DNA of 64,000 bases from an uncultured Lachnospiraceae bacterium (GTDB taxonomy: Bacteria > Bacillota > Clostridia > Lachnospirales > Lachnospiraceae), in contig CAJUJK010000011.1 of the NCBI GenBank assembly GCA_910586705.1, positions 52,465-116,464 on the forward strand, written 5' to 3'. Shown here piece after piece: positions 58,612 through 64,000 of this stretch. Position 1 is the first letter of the stretch. Each line of letters opens with the position of its first letter. A model generated the notes under the pieces. It was given only the letters and a program-made list of their open reading frames with translations, ran no database searches and was not told the origin of the DNA. The translations under genes were made by a program, and so were the position numbers.

Positions 58612-60712
58612 GATAGGAATGATGATCGCTGACCGTTATGAGATTCTGGAAAAGATCGGTACCGGCGGCATGTCAGATGTATATAAAGCAAAAGATCATA
58701 AGCTGAACCGCTTTGTGGCGGTGAAGGTTTTAAAACAGGAATTCAGTGAAAACGCCAACTTTGTGTCCAAGTTCCGCATCGAGGCACAGGCGGCGGCGGG
58801 TCTTATGCACCCCAATATCGTCAATGTCTATGACGTGGGCGAGGAGGGGGAAAATCACTATATCGTCATGGAGCTTGTGGAGGGAATCACCCTCAAGAAA
58901 TATATCGAGAAGAAGGCGAGGCTTTCCGTCAAGGAGGCGGTGAGCATTGCCATTCAGGTTTCCATGGGTATCGAGGCGGCGCACAACAACCACATTATCC
59001 ACAGGGATATCAAGCCGCAGAATATCATTATTTCCAAAGAAGGCAAGGTGAAGGTGACGGATTTCGGTATCGCCAAGGCGGCCACCAGCAATACGATCAC
59101 CTCCAACGTCATGGGAAGCGTGCACTATACGTCGCCGGAGCAGGCGAGGGGCGGCTACAGTGACGAGAAGAGCGATATCTATTCGCTGGGCATTACCATG
59201 TTTGAGATGCTTACGGGCAGGGTGCCCTTTAACGGGGAGACTACCGTGGCAATCGCGATCAAACATATTCAGGAAGAGTTTCCCTCACCGAGGGAATATG
59301 TGCCGGAGATACCGGTCTGTGTGGAACAGATCGTTTTTAAGTGCTGCCAGAAAAGCCCGGACAGGAGATACCAGTCCATGTCTGAGCTGATTGTGGACTT
59401 AAAGCAGTCGTTAATCAGCCCGGATGAGGATTTCGTCAAGGTGGCGGACCCGGACGAGGAGGCTTCCACCCGCATGATCACCGACAGGGATATGGTGCAG
59501 ATCAAGCGCCAGTCGGAGAGCCGGGATTCCATGGACGAGGCGATGCGCTTAAAGAAAGACGTCAGGGACAGGGACCATGCGCGTTCCTATGAGGATGAGG
59601 ACGACGAGGACTGGGACGACGACGAGGAGGACTACGATCCCAAGATGGAGAAGATCACTACCATACTGGCGGTGGTGGCAGCTCTGCTGATCGGCTGTAT
59701 TCTGATCTTTCTGGTGGGCAGGACAATGGGCGTCTTTACTTTCGGCGGGGAAAAAGCGCCGGAAGAGCAGAAGGAACAGGTGGAGCAGGTGGAGATGATC
59801 CGCGTGGTCGGTATGCATGTGGATGAAGCGAAACGGAAACTCTTGGAACTGGAGCTTTCGCCCGAAATCAAATATGAGGAAAACAGCTCCTACGACGCGG
59901 GTACGGTGCTTCGCGCCAGCGTGCAGGACGGGCTGATGATTGATAAGGGGACTACGATTGTGCTCACGGTGGCGGAGGCTGCCGAGGGTGTGGAAGTACC
60001 CGACGCCACGGGAAAATCCCAGACGGAAGGGACAGCGCTTCTGGAGAAAGCGGGATTTGTGGTAAATATGGTGGAGAGTTATGACCCGCAGGTGGAGAAG
60101 GGCATTGTGATTTCACAGTCCCCGGAGGCGGGAACGACGGCGGCCGCGGGTTCCAGTATCACCATCCGCGTCAGTCAGGGAGCCGAGGACAATAAAGTCA
60201 GGGTGCCCGATGTGGTGGGCATGACAGAGATGGACGCTACCGCGACGCTGACGGAGAGTGGTCTGCCTGTGGGAAATGTCACGGAGACGCCCCACGAAGA
60301 TCCGGCGCTTGCGGGCATGGTGTGTTATCAGAGCTATTCAGTCGGCTCCTATGTGGACAAAGGGACGCCGGTGGATCTGCGGATCAGCACGGGACCTTCC
60401 CAGCTGACTTACAAGTATTCGGAAGGCATTACCGCGCCCACGGAAGAGCCGTCTTACCAGAACGGTATGCAGGTCACTGTGACGCTTACCGCAGACGACG
60501 GTACGCAGCTTTTGAATACGCAGACGACCACTTTCCCGGTAGGGGTTAATTATACAGGAATCAAGTCAGCCACAGGCACGATCCGCTATACGTTCATGGT
60601 GCAGACGGAGCCTACCACGGTCACCGATCCCGAGACCGGGGAGACGACGACCGAGGGCGGCGGGACAGAGACAAAGACGGTGGAGAGAAAGGTGAACTTC
60701 ACGGAAGAATAA
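58604..60712 (+). CDS. prkC: PASTA-domain serine/threonine protein kinase, PrkC-type
   Basis: The 702-residue membrane kinase senses peptidoglycan fragments or lipid II and controls wall growth and division. The kinase domain (about 10-275) has GTGGMSDVYKA, the VAVKVLK lysine, HRDIKPQNII and DFGIAKA. An acidic juxtamembrane region (about 280-348) precedes TM (about 350-372). Three PASTA domains follow at about 394-460, 462-530 and 533-602, then about 100 residues with a Thr/Glu-rich beta-like end. It overlaps prpC by 8 bp and is followed by rsgA after 3 bp, the usual clostridial order. Confidence 0.97.
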   Translation: MIKIGMMIADRYEILEKIGTGGMSDVYKAKDHKLNRFVAVKVLKQEFSENANFVSKFRIEAQAAAGLMHPNIVNVYDVGEEGENHYIVMELVEGITLKKYIEKKARLSVKEAVSIAIQVSMGIEAAHNNHIIHRDIKPQNIIISKEGKVKVTDFGIAKAATSNTITSNVMGSVHYTSPEQARGGYSDEKSDIYSLGITMFEMLTGRVPFNGETTVAIAIKHIQEEFPSPREYVPEIPVCVEQIVFKCCQKSPDRRYQSMSELIVDLKQSLISPDEDFVKVADPDEEASTRMITDRDMVQIKRQSESRDSMDEAMRLKKDVRDRDHARSYEDEDDEDWDDDEEDYDPKMEKITTILAVVAALLIGCILIFLVGRTMGVFTFGGEKAPEEQKEQVEQVEMIRVVGMHVDEAKRKLLELELSPEIKYEENSSYDAGTVLRASVQDGLMIDKGTTIVLTVAEAAEGVEVPDATGKSQTEGTALLEKAGFVVNMVESYDPQVEKGIVISQSPEAGTTAAAGSSITIRVSQGAEDNKVRVPDVVGMTEMDATATLTESGLPVGNVTETPHEDPALAGMVCYQSYSVGSYVDKGTPVDLRISTGPSQLTYKYSEGITAPTEEPSYQNGMQVTVTLTADDGTQLLNTQTTTFPVGVNYTGIKSATGTIRYTFMVQTEPTTVTDPETGETTTEGGGTETKTVERKVNFTEE

Positions 60713-60715
60713 CAC

Positions 60716-61594
60716 ATGGTTGGGAAAATTATGAAAGGGATCGCCGGGTTCTACTATGTGCATGTGGAGGGGCGCGGCGTCTACGAGTGCAAGGCAAAGG
60801 GAATATTCAGAAAAGAGGGAATCAAGCCTCTGGTCGGGGATGACGTCGGGATGGACGTGCTGGATGAAGCGGAGATGCTCGGAAATATCCGGGAGATCCT
60901 GCCGCGGAAAAGCGCGCTCCTTCGGCCGGCGGTAGCCAATGTGGACCAGGCGTTGATTCTCTTTGCGATTGTGAAACCGAACCCGAACTTTAATCTGCTG
61001 GACCGCTTTCTGATCCGGATGGAGCAGCAGGAACTTCCCACGATGATCTGTTTTAACAAGGAGGACATCGCCTCACAGGAAGAGAAAGAGGCGCTGCGAA
61101 GGGCGTATGAGACTTGCGGATATCGGGTGTTATTTATAAGCGTTCTGGAAAACCGGGGGCTGGATCAGGTGCGGGAGCTGCTGGCGGGAAAGACCACCGC
61201 GCTGGCAGGACCGAGCGGCGTCGGCAAGTCCTCGCTGATCAATCAGTTGTCTCCCGGAACACAGATGGAGACGGGGGAGATCAGCGAGAAGATCAAGCGG
61301 GGGCGGCATACCACCAGACATTCGGAGATCATTGCGCTGGGGGACGGCACTTATATCATGGATACGCCGGGCTTTACATCCCTCGACATGCCGGATATCA
61401 CCAAGGAGGAGCTTGGCGGATATTATCCCGAGTTCCGTGCCTACGAGCCGTACTGCAAGTTCCGTGGCTGCGCCCACTTAAGCGAGCCGGACTGTGGTGT
61501 GAAAGAAGCTGTGGAGGAAGGGAAGATCAGCCGGGTACGGTATGAGAATTATATGGTTTTGTATCGGGAGCTGAAAGAAAGCAGGCGGTATTGA
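60716..61594 (+). CDS. rsgA: Ribosome small subunit biogenesis GTPase RsgA
   Basis: RsgA is a circularly permuted GTPase acting in late 30S maturation. The 292-residue protein has an N-terminal OB-fold (about 1-70), G4 FNKED, G1 GPSGVGKSSLIN, G2-like RHTTRHSEI, G3 DTPGFTSLD, and a C-terminal zinc-binding domain with Cys/His pattern YCKFRGCAHLSEPDC. The ATG at 60716 is 3 bp after prkC; an ATG at 60731 is also possible. The stop codon lies in the loop of the terminator that follows. rpe and thiamine pyrophosphokinase genes often follow rsgA in this cluster but are absent here. Confidence 0.97.
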   Translation: MVGKIMKGIAGFYYVHVEGRGVYECKAKGIFRKEGIKPLVGDDVGMDVLDEAEMLGNIREILPRKSALLRPAVANVDQALILFAIVKPNPNFNLLDRFLIRMEQQELPTMICFNKEDIASQEEKEALRRAYETCGYRVLFISVLENRGLDQVRELLAGKTTALAGPSGVGKSSLINQLSPGTQMETGEISEKIKRGRHTTRHSEIIALGDGTYIMDTPGFTSLDMPDITKEELGGYYPEFRAYEPYCKFRGCAHLSEPDCGVKEAVEEGKISRVRYENYMVLYRELKESRRY

Positions 61595-61616
61595 GACACA
61601 ACCGCCTGCCTTTTTT
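61581..61616 (+). terminator. Intrinsic terminator at the end of rsgA
   Basis: GCAGGCGGT (61581-61589) and ACCGCCTGC (61601-61609) form a perfect 9-bp stem, then a run of six T residues after a C. The left arm is inside the coding region and the stop codon is in the loop. Confidence 0.9.
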
Positions 61617-61724
61617 GTCCGGGAACTACAACGTCCCCAGATATGACCCTTTCCACTATCTTTTTCATGTCAGCGGGGGTATAAGGCTGGGCAGATATAC
61701 GAATGGCAAAGGAAGGTTTTCACA

Positions 61725-61895
61725 ATGTTGAAGAGAAGAATACTGGGTATGGTCATAGTGGTCTGCTTACTGTCTGCAGTCTGCAGCGCGGGGCAGGGAA
61801 ATAGGGATGTTTCCCAAACGGATAAGCCGGTGGAGGAGCTTTCGGAAGAAGGAGAGGACTCCTCCTATTATGTAGAATTTGATGAACTTTCTTGA
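61725..61895 (+). CDS. Small exported peptide or lipoprotein, 56 residues
   Basis: The ATG at 61725 has GGAAGG 10 nt upstream. The peptide starts MLKRRILGMVIVV, has a hydrophobic core and two cysteines in CLLSAVCSAG, consistent with a signal peptide or imperfect lipobox, then a polar acidic tail (GNRDVSQTDKPVEELSEE) ending in EFDELS. No family was recognised. It could be a real small surface peptide or the 5' remnant of a longer gene. It is monocistronic, between the rsgA terminator and the surface-protein promoter. Confidence 0.55.
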   Translation: MLKRRILGMVIVVCLLSAVCSAGQGNRDVSQTDKPVEELSEEGEDSSYYVEFDELS

Positions 61896-61911
61896 GTTAT
61901 GTAAACTCACA

Positions 61912-61982
61912 CGCACAATCTATACCACAAAACGCGCAATCCGTACCATCTCTATAGAAAAATAAAGTCTTTCTTGTATAAT
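61912..61982 (+). promoter_or_regulatory. Direct repeats and promoter upstream of the surface protein
   Basis: CGCACAATCTATACCA (61912-61927) and CGCGCAATCCGTACCA (61933-61948) are direct repeats agreeing at 13 of 16 positions with a 21-bp period. A perfect TATAAT (61977-61982) follows; the -35 region (61954-61959) is poor, as expected for a promoter needing an activator bound at upstream repeats. Confidence 0.6.
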
Positions 61983-62072
61983 GGTGTCACCTTATAAATT
62001 TTCAGAAAATCTGGAAAAGGAGTTGACAGAAAATGATGAGAAAGGATATCCTTAGCCAAGCCTTAGGTGATC

Positions 62073-62096
62073 GGCGCTCTTTTGCGCCCTTTTTTG
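62073..62096 (+). terminator. Terminator-like hairpin 1 in the surface-protein leader
   Basis: GGCGC (62073-62077) and GCGCC (62084-62088) form a 5-bp stem followed by C and a six-T run. It lies about 90 nt after the probable start of transcription. Confidence 0.7.
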
Positions 62097-62128
62097 CTGT
62101 CCGCTCCATAAGACTGTTATTACATGAT

Positions 62129-62186
62129 AAAGCCGTTATCTTCACGGGACAAGAACGAACTGTTCCCGCGTAGATAGCGGCTTTTT
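62129..62186 (+). terminator. Terminator-like hairpin 2 in the surface-protein leader
   Basis: AAAGCCGTTATC (62129-62140) and GATAGCGGCTTT (62173-62184) pair over 12 bp with one U-G pair, then T residues. Inside the loop CGGGACA and TGTTCCCG can form a further imperfect stem. It ends 33 nt before the surface-protein ATG. Confidence 0.75.
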
Positions 62187-62218
62187 GCGCGCATAAGCAT
62201 CGGATATGGAGGGATACG

Positions 62219-64000
62219 ATGAAAAGACAAGATACAAGGGCAAAAGGAAACGGGAAAAAATGTATGCGTATACTGGCGGTAACGCTCAGCGTCAGTGTGC
62301 TGTTTACGACCTGTCCCGATCTGCCCGAGACATTTTCCGTCCTTGCGGCGGAGGAGGCGGGGGAGTCGGAAACAGAAACGCGGTATGTCTCCGCATTTGC
62401 CGCTCTGCCTAACGAGGTCAAAGAGCAGACAGTCCCGGTGGGCACCGCGCTTTCGGAATTGTCGCTTCCCGACACGCTGGAGGCGGTTGTGACAGGGCAG
62501 CCGTCGGAAGATACGGCTGGGAAACCGGAAGACGACGGCGAAGAGGACTCTGGGGAAAATGCCGGGGAGACAGGCGGGGAGGAACCGCCCGCGGAAGACG
62601 ACGGCGAAGAGGACGCCGGGGAAAATGCCGGGGAGACAGGCGGGGAGGAACCGCCTGCGGAAGACGACGGTGAAGAGGACTCTGGGGAAAATGACGGGGA
62701 GACAGGCGGGGAGGAACCGCCCGCGGAAGATGACGGTGAAGAGGACTCTGGGGAAAATGCCGGTGCGGAGAACGGAAACGGACAGGAAACCCATACGGTC
62801 ACGCTGCCAGAGTATTATGCGGAGAATGTGATATCTGTACAGATACTGGAAAACACATGGGAGGAAAAGCGGGAAGAAACCGTCACGATCGGCGGCGTCA
62901 CATGGCAGTCCGCCCCTGCGTATGACGGGGACACGGAAGGAACCTATCTTTTTACCGCCGCTCTGCCGGACGGGTATGCGCCGGCGGAGGGCGTCAGCCT
63001 GCCGCGGATTACGGTGACGGTGCGGGCGGAAAGAAGACGGGTCATGGCGGCGAAAGCCGGTGCGCGGGCGGCGATTGTTGAGGGGAGCGTAAGCGCGGGC
63101 TGGACGCTTGACACGGACGGAAAGGTGACGATTTACTCAGATGCAGGTCCGTCCGGGTGGAGAGGGGCTCACACAGGACAGGGTGTTGAGGAATGGTGGG
63201 ACAGGGTAATCAGCCTGGAAGTAAAAAACGGTGTAACACGGTTGTCGGCTTTTACAAGTTGTAGGAACCTCAAAAGTGTAAAGCTGCCGGAAACATTGGA
63301 AGAACTAGGAGAAATGGTATTTCAGAATTGTTCATCCCTCGTCAGCATAGAGATTCCGGCGTCCGTAACAAAGATAGGTGCTAGAGCATTTATGAATTGC
63401 ACAAGTCTGGAAAGCGTAAAGATGCTGGGAGCAACACCGCCGGCACTCGTCAGGGGTGTGCTATTCACTAACTATGGGCAGTTTTTGGCCACAAAATTTT
63501 ATGGTAAAACGGGGGGGATCTATGTCCCGCTGGGGTCGGAGGAAGATTATAGGAAAGCGTGGAATGTGTCCCAGTATGACGACTATCGGAACAACATCGT
63601 GGGAGCGCCCCTTGTCACCTACGACTATGCGACTAACGGCGGCACCTCCGCCACGAAGACTGCCATGCTTGTGGAGCGGAACACGAATGTGGACCTGACG
63701 CCCGCTGCCACGAAGAAGGACTGGGACTTTGTGGGCTGGCATACGGACAAAAATGCCACGACGAAGCTGACTACCTATACCATTGGCACGGCGGACATTA
63801 CCCTCTATGCGATTTACAAAAAGACGCTGACGCTCACCTGCTATTCCGGCAACGGGAGCAGCGAGACGAAAACGGCGGCGGTTTATAATAACGGCACCAC
63901 GGGGAAGGTCAGTCTGCCGGCGGGAGAGAGTCTGAGCGGGTATGCCTGTAACGCGGCACTTTGTAGTAGACGGAAAAAGCATTTTATTTTCGACAGTATA
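62219..64000 (+). CDS. Large leucine-rich-repeat surface protein, 3'-truncated by the window edge
   Basis: The frame is open from the ATG at 62219 (GGAGGG upstream) to the end of the window, about 594 residues. It has a signal peptide (hydrophobic core about 17-35, cleavage probably near VLAAEE), a low-complexity acidic region with tandem 22-residue repeats (about 104-182), a beta-rich domain (about 190-285), a BspA/LRR_5-type leucine-rich segment (about 325-410: LKSVKLPETLEELGEMVFQNC, SLVSIEIPASVTKIGARAF), and InlB B-repeat/Listeria-Bacteroides-like domains (YDYATNGGTSATK...DFVGWHTDKNATT, then TLTLTCYSGNGSS). Such proteins are exposed adhesins or matrix proteins. Any C-terminal anchor is outside the window. 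Confidence 0.88.
   Translation, partial: MKRQDTRAKGNGKKCMRILAVTLSVSVLFTTCPDLPETFSVLAAEEAGESETETRYVSAFAALPNEVKEQTVPVGTALSELSLPDTLEAVVTGQPSEDTAGKPEDDGEEDSGENAGETGGEEPPAEDDGEEDAGENAGETGGEEPPAEDDGEEDSGENDGETGGEEPPAEDDGEEDSGENAGAENGNGQETHTVTLPEYYAENVISVQILENTWEEKREETVTIGGVTWQSAPAYDGDTEGTYLFTAALPDGYAPAEGVSLPRITVTVRAERRRVMAAKAGARAAIVEGSVSAGWTLDTDGKVTIYSDAGPSGWRGAHTGQGVEEWWDRVISLEVKNGVTRLSAFTSCRNLKSVKLPETLEELGEMVFQNCSSLVSIEIPASVTKIGARAFMNCTSLESVKMLGATPPALVRGVLFTNYGQFLATKFYGKTGGIYVPLGSEEDYRKAWNVSQYDDYRNNIVGAPLVTYDYATNGGTSATKTAMLVERNTNVDLTPAATKKDWDFVGWHTDKNATTKLTTYTIGTADITLYAIYKKTLTLTCYSGNGSSETKTAAVYNNGTTGKVSLPAGESLSGYACNAALCSRRKKHFIFDSI
62528..62763 (+). repeat. Tandem 66-bp repeats in the surface-protein gene
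   Basis: Three full units start at 62528, 62594 and 62660, with a partial fourth from 62726. Each encodes 22 residues (EDDGEEDSGENAGETGGEEPP with Ala). Units differ at only a few bases, pointing to recent duplication. The unit is a multiple of three, so copy-number changes keep the frame. Confidence 0.92.

Noticed and set aside
62033..62173. 46-codon frame (MMRKDILSQ...) in the surface-protein leader as a real protein
   Set aside because: It runs through two terminator hairpins and its sequence is not protein-like; it may serve as a leader but not as a stand-alone gene.
62002..62802. Ser/Pro-rich 266-codon minus-strand frame with repeats, resembling a surface protein
   Set aside because: The repeats are the antisense image of the 66-bp coding repeats in the surface-protein gene, which has a signal peptide and known domains in the plus-strand frame.
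1..64000. rRNA, tRNA, tmRNA, SRP RNA, RNase P RNA, integrases or insertion sequences
   Set aside because: Intergenic regions were read for their hallmarks and none was found; absence by eye is not proof and a covariance-model scan would settle it.

Overview
The window reads as a chromosomal segment of a moderately GC-rich gut-type clostridium, most likely a Lachnospiraceae member. The evidence is the gene set and its order: a SCIFF ranthipeptide with its radical-SAM maturase beside a TIGR04086-type membrane protein and a fused secDF; hemZ; paired hisS-aspS; and a murE-priA-def-fmt-(YugP protease)-rsmB-rlmN-prpC-prkC-rsgA run typical of Clostridia. Strong AGGAGG ribosome sites with frequent GTG/TTG starts, and an meso-diaminopimelate type MurE, fit this. 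No rRNA, tRNA, CRISPR array, integrase or insertion sequence was found.

Layout. 1-3.2 kb: stand-alone condensation enzyme, carrier protein and adenylating ligase, the end of a small assembly-line cluster cut by the left edge. 3.3-10.4 kb: a DUF-type protein, an HTH-Uma2 nuclease-fold fusion, an Rrf2 regulator, a small unknown protein, a BlaI/BlaR1-like pair in which the M56 sensor carries a C-terminal M23 domain, and a MecA-like adaptor. 10.6-17.6 kb: DEAD-box helicase, YgjP-like protease, gpmI, and a large hybrid histidine kinase. 17.7-26.3 kb: one co-directional array of a YtrA-like GntR repressor, two ABC ATPases, two permeases, a CARDB-type membrane-anchored protein and a lipoprotein. 26.4-34.8 kb: an exported four-repeat protein, enolase, phosphoesterase, an AT-rich TPR protein, hemZ, an Rpn-type nuclease with a coiled-coil repeat tail and an AIM24-like protein. 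35-46.9 kb: membrane protein, hisS, aspS, SseB-like protein, HAD phosphatase, CNNM/CorC transporter, then TIGR04086-SCIFF-maturase-secDF. 47-61.6 kb: recJ and the cell-wall, replication-restart, translation and signalling run ending at rsgA. 61.7-64 kb: a small exported peptide and the 5' part of a large leucine-rich-repeat surface protein that runs off the window.

The most unusual signals lie between genes. A 25-nt element with a covarying hairpin occurs three times upstream of different genes (10513, 17740, 43091). A second module of two perfect hairpins around CACGAG(C)TTTGTG occurs in two leaders (17842, 26431), with a related single hairpin before aspS (37437). A 20-nt identical sequence occurs in inverted orientation after two stop codons (23983, 46875). 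The enolase ribosome-binding site is completely buried in a 16-bp stem. The blaI promoter is covered by an 18-nt inverted repeat. The surface-protein promoter is preceded by 21-bp-period direct repeats and followed by two terminator-like hairpins. Together these suggest much post-transcriptional or repeat-mediated control, but the comparative searches that would prove it could not be run here.
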